The notes: generated by a model not told the origin, from the sequence alone. A stretch of 34,553 nt of DNA from a bacterium (GCA_017539325.1 JAFYHD010000048.1:1-34553), one strand, 5' to 3'; positions 25,513 through 34,227 are shown, numbered from the stretch's first letter. Translations and numbers: made by a program.

Positions 25513-27927
25513 TTAGCGGATGGTCAGGTTTGCTTTGGTCAGGGCTTCCAGGACTTTCTGGTGGGCCTTGTCCACTTCCTCGATCGTCAGCGTCCTGTCC
25601 TCGGCGCGGTAAGTCAGCCTGTAGGTAAGGCTCCTCTCGCCTTCCGCCATCTTGTCATCGCGGTAGAGGTCGAGGACCGCCACGTCGGTAAGGAGTTTCC
25701 CGCCGGCTTTTTTGATGACGGAGACGACGTCCTGGTTGCTGGTTTCCGCCGGCACCATCAGGGAGACGTCCCTTTCGGAGGCCGGGAACTTGGGCAGCTT
25801 CTTGTAGGTGTAGGATTGGCGGGCGGTCTCGGTAATAACGTCGAGGTCGAGTTCGCAGACAACCAGGCGGCCCTTGAGGTCAAGGTCTCTCACGACTCTG
25901 GGATCCATTTCGCCGATGAAGCCGAGCTCTTTTTTCTTGCCGTGGTAAGTAAGGGAGATCTTGGCGGTCCTGCCGGGATGCAGTCCCGGAATGGCCGCGG
26001 CCTCAAAAGACATTTCCGGAAGGCCTAAGCGTTCCTTGAGGATCTCCAATACGGTCACGCCGTCGGTGTAGTCCACTTCCCTGGCTTTTTCAGACCAGGT
26101 CTTTTCTTTGGCTTCGCCCCAGAGAGCGAAGGAGAGTCTTTCAAGTTCCGTGAAGCTTCTGCCGTCCGGGGCGTTCAGATAGGCGCGGCCAAGCTCGAAA
26201 AGCTTGACGCCCTGCTGACCTTTGGCGGAGTTGGTCTGGCAGTTCTTGATGAGTCCGGGATAGAGTATCGTCCTGACCTGGGATTGGTCTAATGTGGCGG
26301 AGTTGGAAAGATAGATGATGTCCTCTTCTTTTACTTCCGCGCCCGCCGCTTTCATAAGTTCCGAGGAGACCAGCGTGGGGTTAAGGACTTCCCTAAGGCC
26401 GGCGCCAGCTAAGATGTTCCTGATCTTGTCGCGCATGAGGAAGTTCGGCGGAACGGGCTTCTGGCTGTAATAAGGAATGCTGTTGTCAAGGGGAATGGAA
26501 TCATAGCCCAGCATCCTGGCCAGATCCTCGGAGAGATCGGCGCTGACATGAACGTCCACGCGATAATCCGGCACGGTGACGCTGACCTGGTCGCCGCTTT
26601 CCGGGGTAAGCTTGTAGTTGAGGCCGGTAAGAATTTTGCGCGCTTCTTTCTCCTCGATAGCCATGCCGAGCAAGCCTGTGCATTTCTTAAGGGAGACGCT
26701 GATGGTTTCGCTCTTTCCCAGGTTGTTCGCGTCCACCACGCCTTTCCTGGCGATGGCGCCCGCGAATTGGGTCATGAGTTCCACCGCGCGCTCGCTGGCG
26801 TATTCGCAGGTGCCGCGGATGCATCTCTCGTAGCGGCCGGAGGCTTCCGACTGCAGGGCGAGTTTTCTGGAAGTCCTTCTGATGTTCGGGCCGTAGAAAT
26901 AGGCGCTCTCTAAAAGAATGGTCTCCGTGGCGTTCGTCACGCCGGAATCAAGGCCTCCCATCACGCCGCCGATGGCCACGGGCTTTTCGCCGTCCGTTAT
27001 CATGAGCATTTCACTGTCCAGCGTTCTTTCCTCGCCGTCCAGCGTCACGAATTTCTCCCCTTCCTTGGCGCGGCGCACCACGATCTTTTTCGTGGCGATC
27101 TTGGCGTAGTCGAAGGTGTGCAGCGGCTGGCCGGTCTCCAGCATCACGTAGTTGCTTATATCCACCACGTTGTTGATGGGGCGCATGCCGCAATGGTAGA
27201 GCCTGAACTGCATCTTAAGCGGAGACGGTCCGATCTTAACGTTGTCTATGATCCTCGCGGTGTAGCGCGGGCAGAGCTCGGGATCATCCACCGCGACGGA
27301 AACACCGTCTTTGGATTCCAGATCGTTCACGGGATACTCGGGTTTCCTGGGCTGCCAGTTGAGATACTTCTCGTCCGTCAGGGACAATCTGGCCGCGATT
27401 TCCCTGGCCACGCCGATGTGGGACAAAAGGTCCGGGCGGTTGCCGGGAATGTCCAGCTCGAAGATCCAGTCCTCGCCCTGAAGCAGCGTGGAGAAAGGCG
27501 TGCCCGCCGTGAATTTGCTGTCGAGGAAGAGCAGCGATTCATGGTCGCCGCTTATGCCCAGCTCGTCCGCCGCGCAGCACATGCCGAAGGAGTCCACGCC
27601 CCTAAGTTTCGAGGCCTTGATCTTGAAGTCCCCGAAATTCGCGCCGATCTTGGCCACCGGCACGGTGTCGCCGACTTTTATGCCGGGCGCGCCGCAGACG
27701 ATCTGCAGCACTTCGTCGCCTACGTCCACTTTGCAGACGTGCAGTTTGTCCGCCTGGGGATGTTCGGCCACTTCCAGAAGTTTTCCTATTACCACGTTGT
27801 CATAGGACATCCCGACTTTCTTGAGGCCGTCCACCGTCATGCCCTGGGCGGTCATGATCTTGGACAGTTCCTCGGGAGTATAGGGAATGTCAATAAGTTC
27901 TTTCAGCCATTCGTACGATATATTCAT
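25513..27927 (-). CDS. pheT: phenylalanyl-tRNA synthetase beta subunit
   Basis: An 804-aa, full-length bacterial PheT. In order: the N-terminal MNISYEWLKELID, the EMAP-II-like tRNA-binding domain (about 40-150, AEHPQADKLHVCKVDVG), B3/B4 editing domain (about 210-370), B5 (about 400-475), the class-II-like core, and a C-terminal anticodon-binding FDX-ACB domain (about 710-804, KFPASERDVSLMVP to the end). With PheS it forms the alpha2beta2 enzyme. No pheS adjoins it; the gene lies 14 bp after rnfC and is presumably co-transcribed with it. Confidence 0.97.
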   Translation of the reverse strand: MNISYEWLKELIDIPYTPEELSKIMTAQGMTVDGLKKVGMSYDNVVIGKLLEVAEHPQADKLHVCKVDVGDEVLQIVCGAPGIKVGDTVPVAKIGANFGDFKIKASKLRGVDSFGMCCAADELGISGDHESLLFLDSKFTAGTPFSTLLQGEDWIFELDIPGNRPDLLSHIGVAREIAARLSLTDEKYLNWQPRKPEYPVNDLESKDGVSVAVDDPELCPRYTARIIDNVKIGPSPLKMQFRLYHCGMRPINNVVDISNYVMLETGQPLHTFDYAKIATKKIVVRRAKEGEKFVTLDGEERTLDSEMLMITDGEKPVAIGGVMGGLDSGVTNATETILLESAYFYGPNIRRTSRKLALQSEASGRYERCIRGTCEYASERAVELMTQFAGAIARKGVVDANNLGKSETISVSLKKCTGLLGMAIEEKEARKILTGLNYKLTPESGDQVSVTVPDYRVDVHVSADLSEDLARMLGYDSIPLDNSIPYYSQKPVPPNFLMRDKIRNILAGAGLREVLNPTLVSSELMKAAGAEVKEEDIIYLSNSATLDQSQVRTILYPGLIKNCQTNSAKGQQGVKLFELGRAYLNAPDGRSFTELERLSFALWGEAKEKTWSEKAREVDYTDGVTVLEILKERLGLPEMSFEAAAIPGLHPGRTAKISLTYHGKKKELGFIGEMDPRVVRDLDLKGRLVVCELDLDVITETARQSYTYKKLPKFPASERDVSLMVPAETSNQDVVSVIKKAGGKLLTDVAVLDLYRDDKMAEGERSLTYRLTYRAEDRTLTIEEVDKAHQKVLEALTKANLTIR

Positions 27928-27941
27928 GCTTCACCTCTAAA

Positions 27942-29294
27942 TTACTCTTTCTTGGCCGCGGCTTCCGCCTTGGCTTTTTCCGCCTGCAGATACGCCATCA
28001 CGATGCCTTTTCCCACGCGCATGCTCTGAAGCAGAGATCTTTGCGCCGGGCAGTTGTAAGCGCAGCTTCCGCATTCGATGCAGTCCCTGACGCGCAGCTG
28101 CATCAGAAGATCAACGCGCTTGGCGATGGCCGCCTGGTCCAGCTGCGTGGGAGAAAGCCCCATGGGGCAGACCGTCAGGCATTTTCCGCAGCGCAGGCAG
28201 GGATCCTGGTTGGCCTTCTCGGCGAAGGCCTCGGAGAACGCCAGGATGCCGGACGTTCCCTTCGTCACGGGAATGTCGAGATTGCCGGTGGCGAAACCGG
28301 TCATCGGTCCGCCCAAAACAAGCTTAGAGAGTTTCTCTGGAATAAGCCCGGCCTGCTCCAATACGAAGCCTATCCTGGTGCCGATCTGCACGAGATAGTT
28401 TCCGGGTCTCGTCACGGCATCGCCGGAAACGGTCACGACTCTCTGCACCAGGGGAAGCCCGGTATCGAAAGCGTCCGCCAGAGCGCAGGCCGTGCCTACG
28501 TTGAAGACCGCCGCGCCAACCGCCGCCGGCAAAGCGCCGGAGGGCACTTCCCTTCCGGTGAGGGCGTAGATGAGCTGTTTCTCGCCGCCCTGCGGGTAGC
28601 GCGTCCTCAAGGGCTGCACAGAGAGTCCGGGATAAGCCCCGCCCGCCAATTCCTTATTCAAGGCCTCGATGGCTTTGGGCTTGTTCTTCTCTATGCCAAT
28701 AATGCATTTCTCACAGCCGAAGCCCAGTTTCAAAAGGAACGCGCCTCTCAAAACCTTGCCCGGGCTTTCCAGCATGAGCCTGTTGTCGCAGTTCAAAAAG
28801 GGCTCGCACTCCGCGGCGTTGATCAATACCACTTCGATCTTCTGATCTGGCGGAGGGCTAAGCTTCACATGGCTCGGGAACGTCGCGCCGCCCATGCCGG
28901 CCAATCCGGCCGCGGCCACGGCCTTCTTGACGGCTTCTGCCGTCAGTTCCGTGCAGGTGCTTTCCTCGAACGCCAGCGGATTCTCCTCGTCCGGCTTGAT
29001 CTCGATGGCCGGAACCACGCGCCCCAGCGCGTTGCAGGCCGTGTCGAGCTTTACTACCGTCCCGTTGACAGGGCTGTGCACGGCGGCGGAAACGAATCCG
29101 CCCGGCTCCCCTATCACCTGTCCCCTGGAAACATGGTCGCCCTTCGCCACCACGGGCTTGCAAGGCGCGCCGATATGCTGGGAAAGGGGCACCAAAAGCG
29201 TCTCCGGAAGCGGCATGGCCGTTATCGGAGCGTTGGCGGTTATGAACTTGTAGTCCGGCGGATGAACGCCGCCCTTGAATGTGAAGACTTTCAT
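27942..29294 (-). CDS. rnfC: RnfC, electron-transport complex subunit
   Basis: A 450-aa peripheral subunit of the Rnf ferredoxin:NAD+ oxidoreductase, which pumps Na+ or H+. The N-terminal FKGGVHPPDYK box, a biotinyl-like early domain (VHSPVNGTVVKL), the NADH/FMN Rossmann-like core (LINAAECEPFLNCDNR) and two 4Fe-4S motifs, CLRCGKCLTVCP (about 366-377) and CIECGSCAYNCP (about 405-416), are all present. An extended -10 lies just upstream. The other rnf genes (D, G, E, A, B) are not in the window; the next gene is pheT. Confidence 0.92.
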   Translation of the reverse strand: MKVFTFKGGVHPPDYKFITANAPITAMPLPETLLVPLSQHIGAPCKPVVAKGDHVSRGQVIGEPGGFVSAAVHSPVNGTVVKLDTACNALGRVVPAIEIKPDEENPLAFEESTCTELTAEAVKKAVAAAGLAGMGGATFPSHVKLSPPPDQKIEVVLINAAECEPFLNCDNRLMLESPGKVLRGAFLLKLGFGCEKCIIGIEKNKPKAIEALNKELAGGAYPGLSVQPLRTRYPQGGEKQLIYALTGREVPSGALPAAVGAAVFNVGTACALADAFDTGLPLVQRVVTVSGDAVTRPGNYLVQIGTRIGFVLEQAGLIPEKLSKLVLGGPMTGFATGNLDIPVTKGTSGILAFSEAFAEKANQDPCLRCGKCLTVCPMGLSPTQLDQAAIAKRVDLLMQLRVRDCIECGSCAYNCPAQRSLLQSMRVGKGIVMAYLQAEKAKAEAAAKKE

Positions 29295-29324
29295 ACCAAT
29301 AAATAAAGTTTGGATTATTTATTT

Positions 29325-29333
29325 ATTGTATCA
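29325..29333 (-). promoter_or_regulatory. extended -10 promoter of rnfC-pheT
   Basis: TGATACAAT on the minus strand (TGn plus TACAAT), about 31 bp upstream of the ATG. No convincing -35. Confidence 0.45.
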
Positions 29334-29374
29334 AAAGCCCACTTTTTCCGCGATGCCCCAAACCCCCAAAAATG

Positions 29375-29399
29375 AACTGTTCGATTTTCTCAAACAGTT
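29375..29399 (-). terminator. hairpin after the DUF2442 gene
   Basis: 7-bp arms AACTGTT/AACAGTT with an 11-nt loop, then CATTTTTGGG on the minus strand. It sits 12 bp past the stop of the DUF2442 gene. Confidence 0.5.
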
Positions 29400-29410
29400 A
29401 AATTAAAGCT

Positions 29411-29848
29411 TTAATCAGACTTTGGATCGCCGTATTCCCTTATCATGGCTTCTATGGAAATTACCCATTGCCTGCCGTATTTGCAGGCATCGACGCCGTC
29501 CACAAGCTTGCCATAGGAAATAGCCTTTCGCAGCGTGCTTTCGTTCAAGCCCCAAAGTTTTGTTGCCTCGGTGAAAGCGATCAAGCCGTCGAAGGGAGTC
29601 TTTACCGCTTTGCCGTTTGCGAACAGCTCGTCGCAGGAAAGATCGATGTCGTCGTTCCAGATTACTCCGCAGCCGCCGACATCGACTTCAACGTCGTAAA
29701 ACAACTCTTCTGATTTTTCCAAGGCTCTGAAAGCTTTCCATTTTTTGAAAAGCGGTTTCACATCATAGATCTTGGTTACGCCTTCAGTGAACTGAACTAG
29801 AAGGCGGAATTTCGGCAGCGCGCTGACTCCCTTTATTTTGTGAAACAT
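29411..29848 (-). CDS. DUF2442 protein with C-terminal helix-turn-helix domain
   Basis: A 145-aa protein. Residues 1-80 match DUF2442 (FRLLVQFTEGVTKIYDVKPL, VDVGGCGVIWNDDIDLSCDELF). Residues about 88-140 look like a DNA-binding excisionase-type HTH (AFTEATKLWGLNESTLRKA, GRQWVISIEAM). The Shine-Dalgarno GAGGAG lies inside the last codons of the DUF4160 gene, 11 nt after which it starts. DUF4160-DUF2442 pairs are common and toxin-antitoxin-like. The HTH makes this the best candidate to bind the palindrome in its own promoter; that is inference. Confidence 0.82.
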   Translation of the reverse strand: MFHKIKGVSALPKFRLLVQFTEGVTKIYDVKPLFKKWKAFRALEKSEELFYDVEVDVGGCGVIWNDDIDLSCDELFANGKAVKTPFDGLIAFTEATKLWGLNESTLRKAISYGKLVDGVDACKYGRQWVISIEAMIREYGDPKSD

Positions 29849-29859
29849 AAAATTCTCCT

Positions 29860-30114
29860 CTATTCTAGTGGGGCAAGTTTCCTAAACTCTTGAGTGTCCC
29901 ACATAATTAAAAGTTCTTTTCTATGAAGATTAAGCCATTACCTTACCAACAGAAGCGCCTTAGGCGGAATTTTCCCTTCCATTACTTCGCCTGACATAAT
30001 GCTGATGGTTGACATATCATCGCCATATATGGCGTGAATATGAGGCAGATTATGTTCAGCTTGCTGAAAGTACATACGAATTATTATCCCATAGAATCTA
30101 GAGATTACTGGCAT
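29860..30114 (-). pseudogene. DUF4160 gene interrupted by an in-frame TAA
   Basis: From the ATG at 30114 (AGGAG 8 nt before it) the frame begins MPVISRFYGIIIRMYFQQ and contains LPHIHAIYGDD and GEVMEGKIPPKALLLVR, a typical DUF4160 protein. At 29940-29938 a TAA ends it after 59 residues. The same frame continues at once with WLNLHRKELLIMWDTQEF and ends KLAPLE plus TAG, exactly the normal DUF4160 tail (normally LVREWLxLH). One substitution, GAA to TAA, explains it. Nothing else has decayed, so the change is recent, or it is a sequencing error. A short functional product is possible. It heads an operon with the DUF2442 gene. Confidence 0.85.
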
Positions 30115-30137
30115 AGGTGTTACTCCTATTGTTTGCG

Positions 30138-30166
30138 ATTATATCACTAAATAGTGATTAGGTCAA
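30138..30166 (-). promoter_or_regulatory. consensus promoter of the DUF4160-DUF2442 operon
   Basis: TTGACC and TATAAT separated by exactly 17 bp on the minus strand, the best promoter in the window. The predicted RNA start is near 30131, with a 17-nt leader carrying AGGAG. Confidence 0.85.
30143..30158. promoter_or_regulatory. palindromic operator in the promoter spacer
   Basis: ATCACTATTTAGTGAT (minus strand) is a perfect dyad of 7-bp arms with a 2-bp centre. It fills the spacer and touches the -10, so a bound dimer would block RNA polymerase. Autoregulation by the DUF2442-HTH protein is the likely reading. Confidence 0.72.
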
Positions 30167-30187
30167 TAGCGCTTATTGGCTGTATTC

Positions 30188-30202
30188 TTCCTAGAATAGG
30201 AA
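30188..30202. repeat. 6-bp inverted repeat upstream of the DUF4160 promoter
   Basis: TTCCTA, 3-nt centre, TAGGAA, 21 bp upstream of the -35. Possibly a second regulatory site; short enough to be chance. Confidence 0.4.
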
Positions 30203-30232
30203 AAAGCAAACAGGATTGCAATGTTTTTAGAA

Positions 30233-30256
30233 AATGCTATTAAAAGTTATAGCATT
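30233..30256 (-). terminator. hairpin after the CNNM/CorC operon
   Basis: AATGCTAT, 8-nt loop, ATAGCATT, then TTCTAAAAA on the minus strand, starting 5 bp past the stop at 30262. The T-tract is weak. Confidence 0.45.
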
Positions 30257-30261
30257 GTGTC

Positions 30262-31545
30262 TTAGTTATGAGACTTGGCACTGGATCTGTCGAGGGTCTC
30301 GACTTTGACGCGGCTGATGCGTCTGGGAGTGGCGGAAATGACGGTGAATTTGACTTTGCCCTGCGTGTAAGATTCGCCGGGGGTGGGGACTTTGGAGGCC
30401 AGCTTCATGACGAGGCCGCCTATGGTGTCGTAGCCCTTGCGGTCGAAAATGACGTCCAAGGCTTCGCCGACTTTTTCGGCGTCCGCCCTGCCGTCGCATT
30501 CCACGCTGCCGTCGGGGTTCTTGTGCAGGACGTAGCGGGGAGTGACGTCGAACATCGTGCCGACGATTTCCTCGGCGACGTCGATGGGAGTGATCATGCC
30601 GGTGACGGCGCCGTATTCGTCGACGGCGAAGGCGAGTTTGGCGCCCTGCTTCCTGAGGTCCCTTATGATGATGTCGGCGCTCAAGAGTTCCGGAACGAAA
30701 TTGATGTCTTTGTACATGACTTCAGAAAGCGGCTTGCGCTCGGCGTTTTGGTCAAGCATGACGGCTTTCAGGGCCAGGCCCTTGTACATAATGCCTTCCA
30801 CGTTCTCCGGACGTTCGTCATAGACCGGGAAGATGGCGTCGTTTTTGTCGGCGGTGATGTCAAGGAAGTCGCCGACCGTCATGGTTGAGGGGAAGCACTG
30901 CAGCTCGATGATGGGCGTCATGACGGAAGCGATGGTCTGCTGGGTAAGGTCCATGGCGCGCTTGATGAAAAGGAATTCCTCGTTGGTCAGGGCGCCCTCT
31001 TCCTTGCCCATGGAAGTCATGGCTTCCACTTCTTCCTTGGCGACGATTTGTCCGCCGCCTTTGCCGCCCAGCGGCTTGGCGATAACGGAAGTGATCCAGT
31101 CAAGGATCATGAGAATGGGCTTGAAAAGATTCCTGAAGAACAAAAGCGTAGGCGCGATCTTGAAAGAGAAGGAAGCCGGGTCATTGAGGCCGATGGCCTT
31201 TGGCACGACTTCCCCGAAGATCAGCATGGCGGGCGTCGCTATCAGCGTGGTGAGGAGCGAGGTGGAGACGCTCTCGGGAAGATGCAGTGCGAGCCGCATC
31301 TTGTCCATCAAGGGCGTCACGAGCGCCGAAGTCATGGTGTTGAACAGATTGGTGCCGAGAAGAATGCAGGAGAGCGTCAGGCTCATCGTGGTTATGAGCT
31401 TGTAGGTGGCAATAGCGCCGCTTTTCTTGCCGAGGCAGCTCTTGACGTATGAGCGGTCGACGGAAAGCAGGGCGATCTCCGAGCCGGCGCAGAAGAAGCA
31501 GCCCATGAGGCAGAAAACAACGGCTATGATAAGGGCTGCGGTCAT
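30262..31545 (-). CDS. CNNM/CorC-type membrane protein (DUF21-CBS), copy 1
   Basis: 427 aa. Residues 1 to about 190 are a DUF21 (CNNM) membrane domain with CAGSEIALLSVDR and FGEVVPKAIGL. A CBS pair lies at about 200-330 (VMTPIIELQCFPSTMTV, AVDEYGAVTGMITPID), and a CorC_HlyC-type domain ends the protein. The family is linked to Mg2+/Co2+ efflux, with CBS domains sensing adenine nucleotides. The old name 'hemolysin' should not be taken literally. The ATGA start overlaps the stop of copy 2, and both copies are probably made from one message. Confidence 0.9.
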   Translation of the reverse strand: MTAALIIAVVFCLMGCFFCAGSEIALLSVDRSYVKSCLGKKSGAIATYKLITTMSLTLSCILLGTNLFNTMTSALVTPLMDKMRLALHLPESVSTSLLTTLIATPAMLIFGEVVPKAIGLNDPASFSFKIAPTLLFFRNLFKPILMILDWITSVIAKPLGGKGGGQIVAKEEVEAMTSMGKEEGALTNEEFLFIKRAMDLTQQTIASVMTPIIELQCFPSTMTVGDFLDITADKNDAIFPVYDERPENVEGIMYKGLALKAVMLDQNAERKPLSEVMYKDINFVPELLSADIIIRDLRKQGAKLAFAVDEYGAVTGMITPIDVAEEIVGTMFDVTPRYVLHKNPDGSVECDGRADAEKVGEALDVIFDRKGYDTIGGLVMKLASKVPTPGESYTQGKVKFTVISATPRRISRVKVETLDRSSAKSHN

Positions 31546-32804
31546 AGGGCTCCTCCGTTGTCAATGGGCCTTAATCTTACGGTCTCGAGCTTCAGGCCGC
31601 TGCGCTTCAATATGGTGATCTTCAAGCCTTCGCTCTCGAAGGTGTAGCCGACTTCCGGGATCTTCCCGGTCACGCGCATAATGTAGCCGGCTAATGTGGC
31701 GTCAAGGTCCGTCGGGAAATTAAGGGAGCATTCCCAGTTGAGGTCAACAAGTTTCGCGGAAGCCGCGGAGATAATGTCCCCGTTCGGCCGGAAGTGGATC
31801 TCCCTTTCCTTCAAGCCCATTATGCCGCCAAGCATGGTGTCGACGGCCTCGTGGCGCTGGATGACGCCGTCAGTTCCGCCGTATTCGTCAAGGATTATGG
31901 CGATCATCTCCTTTTTGTCGCGCATCTCTTCGATGAGTTCGTCGAGAAGCCTGGTACCTGGGCTCAAAAATGGAGGATGGATAAAATCGGAGGTATCAAT
32001 GAGATCTTTTATGACGGCGTCTTTTTTAACGGCGCGCCAGTTTTTGGAGAGCGCCGAGATCTCCAGGATACCGATGATGCGGTCGATGCTGCCTCTGTAG
32101 ACGGGAAGGAAATATACTCCGGTGCGCTCGGCTAATGCGACCGCCTGGAAAAGATTCTCTTCCTCGCTTATGGCCGTCATCTCCGTCCTTGGAGTCCTGA
32201 CGTCCACCGCTTTCATCGTTCGGAAAGCGCAGATGGCGTGGATCATGTCCGCCTCGTTCATTTCGAGCGCGCCCTTCTCCTTGCTCGACATTAAGGCCGC
32301 CAGATACGTTTCCCGCGTGAAACGGTCGGCCTTCTCGAGAGGAAGTCCCATAAGCCTTAAGATGCCGTTGGAGACTATGCGCAGGGCGAAACGGAAAGGC
32401 GCGCAGACATAGCAGCAGAAACTGATGGGATAGACCGCGATCTTGGACACGGTCATGTAATTGCCAAGGCTTATGACCTTGGGCGTGATCTCTCCGAAAA
32501 TAAGGAGCAGCACGGTCACCACGAAGACCGCTATGGGAAGTCCGCTAGGCCCGAAAAGATCAAGGAAGATCTTACTGAGCAAAGCGGAAAGGATCGTGTT
32601 GACCAGAAGATTGCAGAGGAGAAGGGTGTTGAGTACGCGCCTGGGGTTGGAAAGAAGTTTCGCGATGGCGGCGCCTACTTTTCCTCCCCTCTCCCCCAGC
32701 ATCTTCAGCTGCACTCTGCTAAGGGTAAAGAAAGCCGTTTCGGAGCCGGAGAAGAACGCCGAAAGGATTATCAGGACAGCTATTGTCAGATAAATTTTTA
32801 CCAC
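31542..32804 (-). CDS. CNNM/CorC-type membrane protein (DUF21-CBS), copy 2
   Basis: 420 aa with the same layout: DUF21 membrane part (SGSETAFFTLSR at about 19-30; FGEITPKVI), CBS pair (TPRTEMTAISEE, ILDEYGGTDGVIQ) and a C-terminal CorC_HlyC-like domain. It differs widely from copy 1, so the duplication is old; such pairs may work as heteromers (inference). It lies 14 bp after the aminopeptidase gene and ends in a 4-bp ATGA overlap with copy 1. Confidence 0.9.
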   Translation of the reverse strand: MVKIYLTIAVLIILSAFFSGSETAFFTLSRVQLKMLGERGGKVGAAIAKLLSNPRRVLNTLLLCNLLVNTILSALLSKIFLDLFGPSGLPIAVFVVTVLLLIFGEITPKVISLGNYMTVSKIAVYPISFCCYVCAPFRFALRIVSNGILRLMGLPLEKADRFTRETYLAALMSSKEKGALEMNEADMIHAICAFRTMKAVDVRTPRTEMTAISEEENLFQAVALAERTGVYFLPVYRGSIDRIIGILEISALSKNWRAVKKDAVIKDLIDTSDFIHPPFLSPGTRLLDELIEEMRDKKEMIAIILDEYGGTDGVIQRHEAVDTMLGGIMGLKEREIHFRPNGDIISAASAKLVDLNWECSLNFPTDLDATLAGYIMRVTGKIPEVGYTFESEGLKITILKRSGLKLETVRLRPIDNGGAL

Positions 32805-32818
32805 TTAGCAAAAGCGCG

Positions 32819-34156
32819 TTACTTGGCGAGAGAGCCCATGGGGTCCCAAGGCTTCAGCTCGATGAGCTTGGTCTTCAGGACTTTCTTGAGTTTCTCGGAA
32901 AGATATTTCTTATTGACGGCGACTTCGTAGGTGTATTCGCTGAACCATTCGTCGGTCATGGTCAGGAAGCCTTTGCCTTCGTTCTTGTCGCCCCAGCTGT
33001 TCTCGATGAGCCAGCGGACGGGTTTACCCTTTTTGTCGAGGTCGACGGCCGTCAGGACCATGGCGTGGTTCATGCGGCTCACGTTGTAGTCCAGGCGCTG
33101 GGCCTTGTTGAGCTTGCAGCCGGCGTTGCCGAGGAGATCATCGTCGTAGAGGTTGAGGTCGAGGATGCCCAGGTTGCCGTCGAGCTGTTTGCCTACGTCG
33201 CAGCCGAACCAGACGACTTCCTTGCCCTTGATGGTCTTGATGGCCGCTTCCTTGATGGTGTCGATGTCGACGTTGAGGTATCTGACGGGATGACCGCCCA
33301 CCACGTTGCCGAGGAACTTCACGGTGTACATCTTGTTGTAGGGTTTGTCCTTGGTGGGGGCGTTGATAAGACAGATATAGTCGTCAAGGTTGATGCCCAC
33401 GAATTCCTTGTAGAACTTCTGCGGGGTCATGACGCCGGTGCGGTGGAATTTGTCCTTCTTGTCGCGCCACTGCCAGACGAACTCGGTGGGAGGTGTGCCC
33501 ATGTGGATGGTCAGGATGTTGTAGAATTCCTGGACCATCTCGCCTTTCTTCTCCCTAAGCTCGGCGATCTTGGCGCCCTTTTTGTAGGCTTCCCTGAGCG
33601 TGCAGGCGTATTCTTTCAGTTTGCCGGTGAGGATGCCGTTCATGGCGCCGGTGGAAGAGCTGCTGAAGCTCTCGGGGTAGACGGTCTTGGGAACGAGGCC
33701 GTATTTCTGGACCAGGTTGACCATCATGTCCCACTGGCCGCCGTCGCCCAGAGGATCGGAGAGAAGGTGCTGGATGAGGCGGCCGTCGGTCTCCTCTTCC
33801 ATGGTCTCAAGAATCGATTCAAGGAAGTAATTGGCCTTTTCCAGCTTGTCCCAGAACATGGGGTAAGCCTGGGAGAACTCGAACTCGTCCACGTTCATCT
33901 TCTTGATGGCTTTCATGCGGAAGGTGTTCAGCGCGGAGAAGAGCCAGCAGCGGCCGCTGCCTTTCTGGTTCGTGATGGAAGGCGTCTTGATGTAATCAGA
34001 GAAGACGCGCCTCGGGGCCTTGATGACGTCCCAGTTGGTCACGGCGGCGCGGGGGCCGCTCTTAGTGACGGCGTTCATCGCGAGCTTGTTCTTCGGGCAT
34101 TTGGAAAAGTCTTTGGCTAGCTTGCCAAGGTATTCCTTGTTCAGTTCTTTGTTCAT
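32819..34156 (-). CDS. pepC: C1B cysteine aminopeptidase (PepC/bleomycin hydrolase type)
   Basis: 445 aa, usual length. The catalytic triad is visible: Cys70 in NQKGSGRCWLF, His in MNHAMVLTAV (about 361) and Asn in IENSWGD (about 383). There is no signal peptide, so it is a cytosolic hexameric peptidase trimming peptides. AAGGAG 4 nt before the ATG is a strong Shine-Dalgarno. It probably heads the unit with the two CNNM/CorC genes and is divergent from tRNA-Val. The long antisense frame over it is an artefact. Confidence 0.94.
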   Translation of the reverse strand: MNKELNKEYLGKLAKDFSKCPKNKLAMNAVTKSGPRAAVTNWDVIKAPRRVFSDYIKTPSITNQKGSGRCWLFSALNTFRMKAIKKMNVDEFEFSQAYPMFWDKLEKANYFLESILETMEEETDGRLIQHLLSDPLGDGGQWDMMVNLVQKYGLVPKTVYPESFSSSSTGAMNGILTGKLKEYACTLREAYKKGAKIAELREKKGEMVQEFYNILTIHMGTPPTEFVWQWRDKKDKFHRTGVMTPQKFYKEFVGINLDDYICLINAPTKDKPYNKMYTVKFLGNVVGGHPVRYLNVDIDTIKEAAIKTIKGKEVVWFGCDVGKQLDGNLGILDLNLYDDDLLGNAGCKLNKAQRLDYNVSRMNHAMVLTAVDLDKKGKPVRWLIENSWGDKNEGKGFLTMTDEWFSEYTYEVAVNKKYLSEKLKKVLKTKLIELKPWDPMGSLAK

Positions 34157-34198
34157 GTTTCTCCTTAATATGTTTGGGTTATTTATAAGCTTTTTGGT

Positions 34199-34227
34199 TT
34201 GAATTTAAACGGGGCTTTTAGTAGAAT
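34199..34227 (+). promoter_or_regulatory. tRNA-Val promoter
   Basis: TTGAAT and TAGAAT separated by 17 bp, ending 16 bp before the tRNA. The -10 context CTTTTAGTAGAATT matches the tRNA-Leu promoter exactly. Confidence 0.7.

Noticed and set aside
28041-29306. Long plus-strand frame opposite rnfC
   Set aside because: No motifs; the minus strand has both 4Fe-4S clusters of RnfC.
29938-29940. TAA as a recoded sense codon
   Set aside because: TAA ends many intact genes here (for example the aminotransferase at 16853-16855), so it is a normal stop in this organism.
32783-34120. Long plus-strand frame opposite pepC
   Set aside because: Composition is that of an antisense shadow; the minus strand has the full catalytic triad of PepC.
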